A stretch of DNA of 64,000 bases from the NCBI GenBank assembly GCA_050949645.1, contig JBMNGC010000001.1:2914001-2978000 (forward strand). Reading direction: 5' to 3'. The position numbers were made by a program, and so were the translations under genes. Positions within the stretch are counted from its first letter, which is position 1. The number at the start of each line of letters is the position of its first letter. This document shows, piece by piece, positions 26,311 through 34,417 of this stretch. The notes beneath the pieces were generated by a model. That model was given only the letters and a program-made list of their open reading frames with translations, searched no databases and had not been told where the DNA came from. The DNA is from RUG369 sp050949645. Lineage in GTDB: Bacteria > Planctomycetota > Planctomycetia > Pirellulales > Thermoguttaceae.

Positions 26311-28125
26311 TCATTCCTCGTCTTCTTTGTCTTCTTCTTCGGCTTTTTCTTCGGCGATCGATTTGATCGCGAGCTCGTCGAGCTGCTTCGGATCGACCGG
26401 CGCGGGCGCGCCCGTCATGAGGTCGCTTGCTTTCGTCGTCTTCGGGAACGCGATGCAGTCGCGGATATTGTCGACGCCCGCGAAGAGCATGACGATACGA
26501 TCGAGTCCGAGCGCGAACCCACCGTGAGGGGGCGCGCCGAATCGTAGCGCGTCGACGAGGAACCCGAAGCGTTCCTTCGCCTGTTCGCGGGTCATGCCGA
26601 GGAGGCTGAAGACTTTGTTCTGAACTTCCGGATCGTGGATTCGTATCGTACCGCCGCCCGCCTCGAAGCCGTTGAGGACGAGGTCGTAGGCTTGCGCGCG
26701 CATCGAGCCGGCGTCGTCGTGGTCGCCGTCGAGTTTCTTGAGGTCTTCGTCAAGGGGCGCCGTGAAGGGATGGTGCTCGGCGACCCAGCGATTTTCTTCC
26801 TCGTCCCAGTGGAACATCGGGAATTGTACGACCCAGCAGAAGTTCATTTCCTCCGGATCGTAGAGTTTGAGCTCGGCGGCGAGCCGTCGTCGCAGACCGT
26901 TGAGGACGCGGCACGTCAGGTTGAAGTCGCCGCACGAGAAGAGTAGCAGGTCGTTCGGTTCGACCTCGAGCTTCTCGCCGATCGCTTCGAGCGCTTCCTG
27001 TGAGAAATTCTTGGCGCTTGGGCCCCCCGGTGTCCCTTCCGCGTCGACTTTGAACCAGACGATTCCCTTCGCGCCGAACTGCTCGGCGGTCCAAGAGGTC
27101 AGATTGTCGATATCCTTGCGTGAATATTTGTCGGCGGCGTCCTTGACGTTGATTCCGCGGACGCGTCCGCCGCCCTCCGCGACGTTGCGGAAGACCCTGA
27201 AATCGACCGTCTTGGCGATCTCCGTGACGTCCTTAATCTCCATGCCGTATCGCAGGTCGGGCGCGTCGCTTCCAAAGCGCTCCATCGCCTCGTCGTAGCA
27301 GATGCGCGGGAGGGGTAGCGAGATATCGACGCCCTTGATCTCCTTCATCAGGCGTTGAACGAGGCGGCTAATGACGTCGATCACGTCCTCCATCTCGACG
27401 AAGGCCATCTCCATATCGAGCTGGGTGAATTCAGGCTGTCGATCGGCGCGGAGGTCTTCGTCGCGGAAGCACCGCGCGACCTGGACGTAGCGGTCGTAGC
27501 CCGCGATCATGAGGAGCTGCTTGTAGAGCTGCGGGGACTGCGGGAGCGCGTAGAAGGCGCCCTGCGTAATTCTGCTCGGCACGAGATAGTCTCGCGCGCC
27601 TTCGGGCGTGCTACGGCCGAGGATCGGGGTCTCGATTTCAAGGAAATCGTTTTCGTCGAAATAGTCGCGGAGCGTCTTCGTGATACGGTGCCGGAGCGCG
27701 AGGACGCGCTGCGTCTCGGGTCGACGCAGTTCGATGTATCGATACTTGAGTCTCGCCTCTTCCGAGGGGATCTCAGGCGCGGTCGGGAGAAAGGGGACGG
27801 TTTCCGAGCGGTTCAGGAGGACGAGTTTCGTTGCGCGGACCTCGATTTCGCCCGTCGGCATATCGGGATTGACGAGTCCGTCGGGTCGCGCGAGGACCTC
27901 GCCGGTAATCTGAACGACGTCTTCGTTATGAAGCTTCTTAACGCGTTCGAAGAGTTCATGATCCGACGCGGCGTCAAAGACCGTCTGCGTCTTACCGTAT
28001 CGGTCGCGAATATTAATAAAGAAAACGCCGCTGTGATCGCGCGCGGAATCAACCCAACCGCAGAGCGTTACGGACTTGCCGACGTCTGCGCGGCGCAACT
28101 CGCCGCAGGTTTTAGTTCGATACAC
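26311..28125 (-). CDS. aspS: Aspartyl-tRNA synthetase
   Basis: About 604 residues, bacterial type. Charges tRNA-Asp. Domains: N-terminal OB-fold anticodon-binding domain (VTLCGWVDSARDHSGVFFIN), class II core with motif 2 (CFRDEDLRADRQPEFTQLD), the bacterial GAD insertion, and motif 3 (GGFALGLDRIVML). A GTG at 28125 is preferred because it gives the usual N-terminus (YRTKTCGELR) with GGGGA 8 bp upstream; a TTG at 28140 is an alternative. The C-terminus ends in a charged tail. First gene of the probable aspS-punA-ileS-purN-symporter operon, with a promoter about 95 bp upstream. Confidence 0.95.
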   Translation of the reverse strand: MYRTKTCGELRRADVGKSVTLCGWVDSARDHSGVFFINIRDRYGKTQTVFDAASDHELFERVKKLHNEDVVQITGEVLARPDGLVNPDMPTGEIEVRATKLVLLNRSETVPFLPTAPEIPSEEARLKYRYIELRRPETQRVLALRHRITKTLRDYFDENDFLEIETPILGRSTPEGARDYLVPSRITQGAFYALPQSPQLYKQLLMIAGYDRYVQVARCFRDEDLRADRQPEFTQLDMEMAFVEMEDVIDVISRLVQRLMKEIKGVDISLPLPRICYDEAMERFGSDAPDLRYGMEIKDVTEIAKTVDFRVFRNVAEGGGRVRGINVKDAADKYSRKDIDNLTSWTAEQFGAKGIVWFKVDAEGTPGGPSAKNFSQEALEAIGEKLEVEPNDLLLFSCGDFNLTCRVLNGLRRRLAAELKLYDPEEMNFCWVVQFPMFHWDEEENRWVAEHHPFTAPLDEDLKKLDGDHDDAGSMRAQAYDLVLNGFEAGGGTIRIHDPEVQNKVFSLLGMTREQAKERFGFLVDALRFGAPPHGGFALGLDRIVMLFAGVDNIRDCIAFPKTTKASDLMTGAPAPVDPKQLDELAIKSIAEEKAEEEDKEDEE

Positions 28126-28220
28126 CGTCAATATCCCCAATTACACTACATTAATATATTAAGCTTGTCTTCAGCGTGACTCTCGATGACCGCGCCGACC
28201 AAGCGTCGTCAATCCTGTCC

Positions 28221-28248
28221 ATTTTAGAGCAAACGCGGGATACGACAA
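28221..28248 (-). promoter_or_regulatory. Promoter of the aspS operon
   Basis: On the minus strand TTGTCG, a 16-bp spacer and TAAAAT (plus-strand 28243-28248 and 28221-28226), giving a leader of about 90 nt before aspS. Confidence 0.6.
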
Positions 28249-28378
28249 GGCGTCGAGGCGCGAGCGCGGTTCATCTTGAGAGCGGCGCGCAGCGCGATTT
28301 TTAAGCTCATAAACGTGAAGGGCGTGTAAATCGGCGTAAAAACGCGACTTTTTTGAGAAAAAAAGTTTTCAACTCTTT

Positions 28379-28408
28379 TCGACAGTTTGTCTGCATGTTA
28401 TATATAAT
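28379..28408 (+). promoter_or_regulatory. Promoter of the 28475 acidic-protein gene
   Basis: TCGACA (28379-28384), 18-bp spacer and a consensus TATAAT (28403-28408) in an AT-rich patch, about 65 bp before the start codon. Confidence 0.65.
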
Positions 28409-28474
28409 TAGCCGCGGCGCGTCTCAGAATTTGGCGTCTGAGTCGCGCCGTCGTAATGAAGATAGGGGGGCGTG

Positions 28475-28933
28475 ATGATGAAAGATAATCGACACAACGA
28501 CGATCTTGCCGACGATATCAACCATTCGGGCGAAGAAGACTACCAGGCTGGCGCGAGCAGCAACCTTGAGCCTGGCGACGTGGAGTATATCGAATACAAC
28601 GCGGAAGAGTTCGAGGGCTTCATCGTCGAGAACGACGGAGAATATTATAGCGAGGGCGGCGGCGACGATCAGACTTTCCATTTCGACGGCTACGGCTCTG
28701 AAGCGAACCTCGAAGAGGACGATTTCGACGACGATTTCGATATAGATTTCCCAAAAATTTCAGACGTGGAGTTCGACGAACTCTTTGAATCGGACGACGA
28801 GCTCGGAGGGAAAGAGAGCGGCGACGCGTCTAAGGATAGCTCGGAGGCGCAAGAGACTTCGATCGACGAGGAATTCGATCAGCTTAACGCCGACGAAAAC
28901 GTTTACGAAGACGACCTCGAAGACGAAGACTGA
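28475..28933 (+). CDS. Small, extremely acidic protein of unknown function
   Basis: About 152 residues. The ribosome site AGGGGGG precedes a cluster of start codons; ATG at 28475 is chosen. More than a third of the residues are Asp or Glu, with a few Lys/Arg, no cysteine, no signal peptide and no membrane helix. Short aromatic-acidic patches stand out (YIEYNAEEFEGF, DFDDDFDIDFP, FDELFE). Probably disordered and cytoplasmic. It has its own near-consensus promoter and its own terminator, so it is a single-gene unit. Comparable acidic proteins include RNA polymerase delta-like tails and DNA mimics, but there is no similarity I can name. Confidence 0.75.
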   Translation: MMKDNRHNDDLADDINHSGEEDYQAGASSNLEPGDVEYIEYNAEEFEGFIVENDGEYYSEGGGDDQTFHFDGYGSEANLEEDDFDDDFDIDFPKISDVEFDELFESDDELGGKESGDASKDSSEAQETSIDEEFDQLNADENVYEDDLEDED

Positions 28934-28954
28934 TCGTCTTCTCAGGGGAACGCC

Positions 28955-28983
28955 AGGCGCCGCCTTAGGACGGCGCCTTTTTT
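28955..28983 (+). terminator. Terminator of the acidic-protein gene
   Basis: AGGCGCCG/CGGCGCCT stem followed by six T, 20 bp after the stop. Confidence 0.88.
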
Positions 28984-29001
28984 ATTGCGCTCGCGTCGCG
29001 A

Positions 29002-29038
29002 TAAAAAAAGCCGCGCTCCAGGAACAGAAGCGCGGCTT
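29002..29038 (-). terminator. Terminator of the 29069-30337 gene
   Basis: AAGCCGCGCT/AGCGCGGCTT stem followed by seven T on the minus strand. Confidence 0.88.
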
Positions 29039-29068
29039 GATAGGGCGGGAGGTTACCGGGAAGATCAA

Positions 29069-30337
29069 TCAGATGTCGGAGTCGAGCGAGACGCCGGCGG
29101 CGGCGGTCCTGGACGCGGCTTCCGCTCTTTCGAGCGCGGCGAACTGCGCCTGAGCGATCTTGGCCGCCTTCATCGCGTTGTCGGCGATGAGCGCGTCGAT
29201 CGCGTCCTGACACTCTTGGACTCCGCGTTCGGCGGCCAGGAGCGTCTTCTCCACGAGGTTGCAATGTCTGTTCATCGTGGCGAGCTTCGCCTGCGTCGCG
29301 ACGATATCTTCACGCCATGAGGCGACCTTTTTACGCGCGACCGCGGCGGCGTAGATCTCGTCCCAGTCCTCAAAGGCGAGGACGTTTTCATCGTCGACTT
29401 CGTCGCCGATCGCAACGAGCTGGTCCGCGACGACGTTGGTGAGCGTCTTGACCGCGAACGCGAGTCGCGAATTAATAATGTTCCGTTCGTCACGTAGTGC
29501 CCAGTTCCCCTCGATCGCGCCCTGCAAATCGACGGGATACCTTGAATTGGCGCCAAGCGCTTCGCCGTCGGCGATCGCGGCGACGTCCTCGCTCGTGAAC
29601 GTCTTGACGACAAAGAGCGCGGTCTCGCTTGGCAGGCTCTTAGCGCGGTCGGGCGACTCGCTCTCGAAGTAGGCGAGGTCGGCGGGCGAATCGATCGGAA
29701 GTCGATCGGCGTAGACGACCCAGCTGTTGCCGCTTCGCGCGGAATCTCTGAGCGCTGCGAGCTCGTCGACGGAGGGACGACCGATCGACACGAGATTGAC
29801 CTGCGTCTCCGTCGCGCCGGTGACCTTGAAGGCGCCCAGGAAGCTGTAGATTCCGCCTCCGGCGGTCGCGGCGTCGTCGTCGATCGACTCAGCGGTCGCG
29901 TCGTCGCCGGTTAAGGACTGCTGGACGAGGGGTTCGCCCGAGTCAAAGACGAAGGCGACGACGCCCGAGCGGAACGCGGTCGTCTTGCTGTCAGGGTCGA
30001 CTCCGAATGCGATCGTCGAGCTCAAGTTGGTCTCGTCGACGCGCGCTTCGATCGGCTGGCAGTTGAGGAACGCTTCGCCATTCTGGAGGTTGCGGACATA
30101 GCGGAGCTGACCGTCGACTCCTAGCTCTCGCCAGTTATCGACCGCCTTTTCGGCGCCGCCGTAAATTTCACTGCGAAGCTTCTCGATTTCGCCTCGCGTT
30201 CTCGAAAGATCCGCTTCCAGATTCTGGATCGCGGTTTCCTGATCTTTCGCATACTGATACCTGTTCGCCGCGAGCACGCCGAAGACGGCGCACAAGATCG
30301 TGATCAGGACCATTAAAACTTTATTCCAAACGTTCAT
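29069..30337 (-). CDS. Membrane-anchored coiled-coil protein of unknown function
   Basis: 422 residues. ATG at 30337 (GGCGGGAAA upstream) starts an N-terminal membrane helix (VLMVLITILCAVFGVLAANR). It is followed by a coiled coil (about residues 30-60), a beta-rich middle part (about 70-280) and a second long helical region to the C-terminus (about 300-422), the layout of a protein anchored in the inner membrane and reaching into the periplasm. Not recognised. It diverges from the TolC-like gene at 30939 across a 600-bp intergenic region; a functional link is possible but not shown. Confidence 0.75.
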   Translation of the reverse strand: MNVWNKVLMVLITILCAVFGVLAANRYQYAKDQETAIQNLEADLSRTRGEIEKLRSEIYGGAEKAVDNWRELGVDGQLRYVRNLQNGEAFLNCQPIEARVDETNLSSTIAFGVDPDSKTTAFRSGVVAFVFDSGEPLVQQSLTGDDATAESIDDDAATAGGGIYSFLGAFKVTGATETQVNLVSIGRPSVDELAALRDSARSGNSWVVYADRLPIDSPADLAYFESESPDRAKSLPSETALFVVKTFTSEDVAAIADGEALGANSRYPVDLQGAIEGNWALRDERNIINSRLAFAVKTLTNVVADQLVAIGDEVDDENVLAFEDWDEIYAAAVARKKVASWREDIVATQAKLATMNRHCNLVEKTLLAAERGVQECQDAIDALIADNAMKAAKIAQAQFAALERAEAASRTAAAGVSLDSDI

Positions 30338-30938
30338 TTTCCCGCCTCTGCTCCCCCTTTCCAGGGAGTAACGAGTTTTTATCGCGCTCACGCGCGGACT
30401 TCGCGCGTCTCTTGTAGCATATCGTCCGCAGCGACGCTGGTACTTAGCTTATTTAGCTAAATTTCCTGTTTTAACAGAACAGCGTAAATTAGCGCTGAGC
30501 GCGCAAAAATTCTACGCTCTCGATGTTACCGTCAAAGCGGGTAATTGTCAAGTTTTTTATCGTGTTTGTGAAGAAAAACTGACTCATCTTTCTTGCCTGG
30601 CTTGCGTTATCGTTAAGATCGTATTTTTCGAAACTTTCGACCGCGTTGACGCAGAGTAACGACGCGTGACGCCGGTCGCTTCTCGCCGGTGAAATTGTCT
30701 CTTACGCTAAGCGCGGAGTTTTGGGCAAAAGCGTCGCAACTGTTAAATTTGACTGAATCCTAACAAGTCGGTTTGTCGATAACCCCGCTGAAAAGCGTCA
30801 GAGTTTTCGTACGCTCTGATTGTGTATTAACTGCTGAAGTTCCCGGCGTTCTTCTGAGCGCGACGCGTCGCGCGAGGCGCCGGTACGCCAGTTATTCTCC
30901 GCGCGGAAACGTTGCGGAACAAGAAAAGAGATGGAATA
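30338..30938. other. Long intergenic region between divergent envelope genes
   Basis: 600 bp without a supported gene. Contains small inverted repeats (TTAGCT/AGCTAA at about 30448-30464) and an AT-richer stretch around 30550-30640. No clear promoter pair could be assigned. Confidence 0.45.
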
Positions 30939-33900
30939 ATGTACAGAAACACAGCCTCGGCGGATCCTGCGCGGCCAGCGCACCAGCGGCGTTGGCAGCG
31001 CCAGCGCCAGCGTCGACGGCTCGCGCTCGCGCTCATCGGAGTCGCGCTCGCGAGCGTCGCTGGAACAGGATGCGCGCGAGATCAGTATCGGACCGCCGCA
31101 GACGACGACGTCTACGCGCTCCTCAACACGGTCGACAAGAGCGACGACGAGAAATACTGGGAGCTCGAGAACTTTACGCTCGACGCGCCAAGTACTTCTC
31201 GTTATGCGAATCTCCACGATCCGGACGCTCAGCCGTCCCCGATCGACGACGGAACCGCAGGAAAGCTACTCGCCGACGTCGAGGGGCCAAGAGGTCTAAA
31301 AAAATGGACCAAGAACGGCTTCACGACTGCGATCGACAACCAGAATTGGCGTAATACGCTCCCGGCGCCGAATGAAGACGGCGAGATCATCCTCGACCAG
31401 AAGGTCGCCTTCGATCTTGCGCTCCTTCATTCGCCTCAATACCGCACGGCGCTCGAAAACGTCTATATGGCCGCGCTGTCGGTCACCGCGGAGCGCTACG
31501 CCTTCGACACGAAATTCTACGGCGGAACCTCGTTGTTCTATAACAACCGCGGCGGCTTTAAACGTAACGCGAGCACGGGTACTCTCGACGCGACGACGCT
31601 CGACGCGGGCACGACGCGTAAACTTGCCGCGGGCGCAAACGTCGTCGCCGAGATCGCTAACTCGATGGTCTGGACCTTCAGTCCCGACGGGAACACGATG
31701 GTCCCGACGACCCAGCTGAGCTACTCGATTACGCAACCGTTCCTTCGCGGGGCGGGACGCGCGATCGTCCTCGAAAACTTGACGCGTAGCGAACGTCGAC
31801 TCCTCGCGAACGTGCGACAGCTCGCGTTCTACCAGCAAGGGTTCTACGTCGGCGTCCTGACCGGATCGTCGCCCGTCTCGCAGCCCTCGAGCGGCGGGTA
31901 TCCGGGCAGCGGGGTCGGGAACGCGGGCGTGGGAGGATTCTACGGACTCCTATCGAGCCAGATCCAGATTCTGAACCAGGAATCGAACGTCGCGTCCTCA
32001 GCGGATAACTACCAGCGATACGAAGAATATTTCGCGACAAGCCGCATCACGGACCGAACCGACGTCGATCGTATGCGCCAGAACTGGCTCTCGTCGCAGC
32101 AGAACCTTATTCAGCTTAAGGACAATTACCGCGACTCTGTCGAGAGCTACCTCATTCAGCTCGGGCTCCCGCCCGATATCGAGAACATCGTCGTGCGCGA
32201 CCCGTTGCTCGATCAGTTCGTCCTGATGCCCCAAACCCTTGAGAAGTTTCAGAACGACCTTGCCGTCTTCCTCGCATGGCTGCGGAATAAGGATCACCAG
32301 GTCATCGGGACGACGAGCGAGCGGTACATCAACTCGATCGACGATCTTCGCGGCGGCCGCGCGGACGTCCCGCGACTATCGATCGCCGACCTGCGCTCGA
32401 TCTTCGCCGAATTCGACCGGCAATTCGCCGTCGGACTCAACGAGACGACCGCCGACGTCGAGAACCTTGAGCGGAACGTCCGACCGCGACGCGTGCAATC
32501 TCTCATGTCGATGCGCGAACGATTCGAAAAGGACAACCCTGAACTCGACAGCTCCTTCGCCGATTACAAACTTCTTGACGAACGGATCGCCGCGATTCGC
32601 GACGACCTCGACCGTCCGAGCGAAGAGGTCAACGAATTTGGCGTCGTCCTTAAATCGCGGGGCACGAAATACGACGTCGCGAAGATGCTCGAGCTCGTCA
32701 ACCAGACGGCGCTCGCCTATTCGCCCGACGAGCTCGCGACGATGATCGCGATTCATCGCGAGGACCCGAGCCGACAGGTTTTCTCCGAGACCGTCTTGCA
32801 GCTCGTCGCCGATCTTCATATGGAATCGGAGCTTAACGATCCGATTCAGTTCAATGCGAGCGAGATTGAGGCGGAGATCCAAGCGCTCGAAGTGATGGCT
32901 CAGAACCTTTCTGAGCGTAATCGCGCCGAATTCATGGAGCGCCGCGCCGCGCTTGAAAATTCGCTCGCGGCGCTCCGTTCAGGCGCGCTCTTGCGCGGCG
33001 CCGTCTACCGACACTGGTTCAGCGCGTGCCTCACGAAGCTTTCGGAGGAAATCATGACGCTCCGCCTTATCCAGGCGCGCGCGCGACTCGAGGCGATCGA
33101 GCTCGCGATCGTCGACGTCGATTCTGGCCTGGCGTTCCAGGTCGCGCGAGAACGTCGACTCGACTGGATGAACGTGCGTTCGAATCTCGTCGACCAGTGG
33201 CGCAATATCGAGATCGTCGCGGACCGGCTCCGCAGCGACCTGAGCGTCAACATCGGCGGTTCGATCACGAACGAAGGGAGCAACCCTCTTAACTTCAACT
33301 CGAGGAACGCGCGCTTCACGACAGGGTTCCAGTTCGACGCGCCCCTCGACAGGTTCCTCGAACGCAACAGCTACCGTCAGGCGCTCATCTCCTACGACCA
33401 GAGTCGCCGCAGCTATTACGCGTACGTCGACGGCGTTCATCAGCAGATTCGCAGCGCGGTGCGCGCGATCGAGCTCGCGCAGATTCGCTTCGAGCTCCAG
33501 CGCGACAGCGTTCTCACCTCGATCAAACGCGTCCACTCCGCGCAGCTCAACTTGACGAAACCGCCGACGGGTTCGTCGCGTATCGGCTCCGTCAACACGA
33601 GCGCGGAAGCGTTGACCAACGCGCTCGAGTCGCTCCTGAACTCCCAGAACCAGATCATGACGACCTGGCTTCAGTACCAGTCTCGGCGAATGAACCTCAT
33701 GCTCCTCATGGGCGTCTTCGACCTTGACGCGACGGGTCGATGGATCGATCCGGGCAATATCGACCGAACGCTCCTGCAATCCTACCTCGACGAGGTCGAC
33801 ATGTCGCAGGATACGCTCGCGGGCGTCGATCAGCTCCCGACCTTCGAGGAGCTCTCGGGCGGTCGGTCCGTCGACGCGGTTCGTGAGATGGGCGACGCCG

Positions 33901-34193
33901 ACGTGAACGTCGCGTCGGAAGAGGAGCAGGGCGCGACCTACGCGGACGCCGACTCCGACGGCCGGTATCAACGCGCGATGACGCACGAGCGATACGCGGA
34001 AGAAGCGCACGTCGCGCGCGACGAAGAGACGCTTCGACGACGCGCCGAGGAGCTCGGACTCGTCCATAATGAACTTCAGGATCCCGAGAAGGACGATAAG
34101 GTCCTCGCGCTCTTCGACATAGAGGATGAAGAGAAGCCGGCGAGAGAAGTCGTCCCGGTCGTTGCGACCGTCCACGGCGAAGTTCGAAGATAA
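30939..34193 (+). CDS. TolC-family outer-membrane lipoprotein, large
   Basis: 1,084 residues, about twice the usual TolC length. ATG at 30939 is preferred; an in-frame start at 30912 exists. A basic N-terminus and hydrophobic segment end at GTGC, a possible lipoprotein cleavage site. Two TolC-like halves can be recognised: residues about 135-310 with FDLALLHSPQYRTALENVYM and the strand-turn patch YSITQPFLRGAGR, and about 690-930 with a matching FTTGFQFDAPLDRFLERNSYRQALI; between them lies a long helical insert. Such proteins form the outer-membrane exit channel of efflux or type I export pumps. No inner-membrane pump or adaptor gene is adjacent. The C-terminal about 130 residues are acidic and likely disordered. 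Confidence 0.82.
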   Translation: MYRNTASADPARPAHQRRWQRQRQRRRLALALIGVALASVAGTGCARDQYRTAADDDVYALLNTVDKSDDEKYWELENFTLDAPSTSRYANLHDPDAQPSPIDDGTAGKLLADVEGPRGLKKWTKNGFTTAIDNQNWRNTLPAPNEDGEIILDQKVAFDLALLHSPQYRTALENVYMAALSVTAERYAFDTKFYGGTSLFYNNRGGFKRNASTGTLDATTLDAGTTRKLAAGANVVAEIANSMVWTFSPDGNTMVPTTQLSYSITQPFLRGAGRAIVLENLTRSERRLLANVRQLAFYQQGFYVGVLTGSSPVSQPSSGGYPGSGVGNAGVGGFYGLLSSQIQILNQESNVASSADNYQRYEEYFATSRITDRTDVDRMRQNWLSSQQNLIQLKDNYRDSVESYLIQLGLPPDIENIVVRDPLLDQFVLMPQTLEKFQNDLAVFLAWLRNKDHQVIGTTSERYINSIDDLRGGRADVPRLSIADLRSIFAEFDRQFAVGLNETTADVENLERNVRPRRVQSLMSMRERFEKDNPELDSSFADYKLLDERIAAIRDDLDRPSEEVNEFGVVLKSRGTKYDVAKMLELVNQTALAYSPDELATMIAIHREDPSRQVFSETVLQLVADLHMESELNDPIQFNASEIEAEIQALEVMAQNLSERNRAEFMERRAALENSLAALRSGALLRGAVYRHWFSACLTKLSEEIMTLRLIQARARLEAIELAIVDVDSGLAFQVARERRLDWMNVRSNLVDQWRNIEIVADRLRSDLSVNIGGSITNEGSNPLNFNSRNARFTTGFQFDAPLDRFLERNSYRQALISYDQSRRSYYAYVDGVHQQIRSAVRAIELAQIRFELQRDSVLTSIKRVHSAQLNLTKPPTGSSRIGSVNTSAEALTNALESLLNSQNQIMTTWLQYQSRRMNLMLLMGVFDLDATGRWIDPGNIDRTLLQSYLDEVDMSQDTLAGVDQLPTFEELSGGRSVDAVREMGDADVNVASEEEQGATYADADSDGRYQRAMTHERYAEEAHVARDEETLRRRAEELGLVHNELQDPEKDDKVLALFDIEDEEKPAREVVPVVATVHGEVRR

Positions 34194-34363
34194 AGGTCAG
34201 TAGAGCGCCGGAAACCGCATGGAGGAGGATTCCGGCCTCACGAAAGCTCGCGCGCGAAGGAACGACCGTCGTTGGTCGTCATTTCGAGCGCGCCGACGGC
34301 GCGAGGAAGGGCGCGCGGATACTTTTAACTCTTTTCTGTCCGCTCCCGAACCTTGCCGATATC

Positions 34364-34400
34364 GCCCCGACGCCTTCGCGAAGCGTCGGGGCTTTTTTTT
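34364..34400 (+). terminator. Terminator of the TolC-like gene
   Basis: GCCCCGACGC/GCGTCGGGGC perfect 10-bp stem followed by eight T, about 170 bp after the stop. Confidence 0.88.
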
Positions 34401-34417
34401 CGCCGCGACGAACCGAT

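Larger units (their letters stand above)
28126..28474. other. Divergent promoter region between aspS and the acidic-protein gene
   Basis: Apart from the two promoters listed separately, nothing else is recognised. Confidence 0.5.

Noticed and set aside
30338..30938. Non-coding RNA or riboswitch in the 600-bp gap
   Set aside because: Only small hairpins and no known riboswitch consensus could be recognised by eye.
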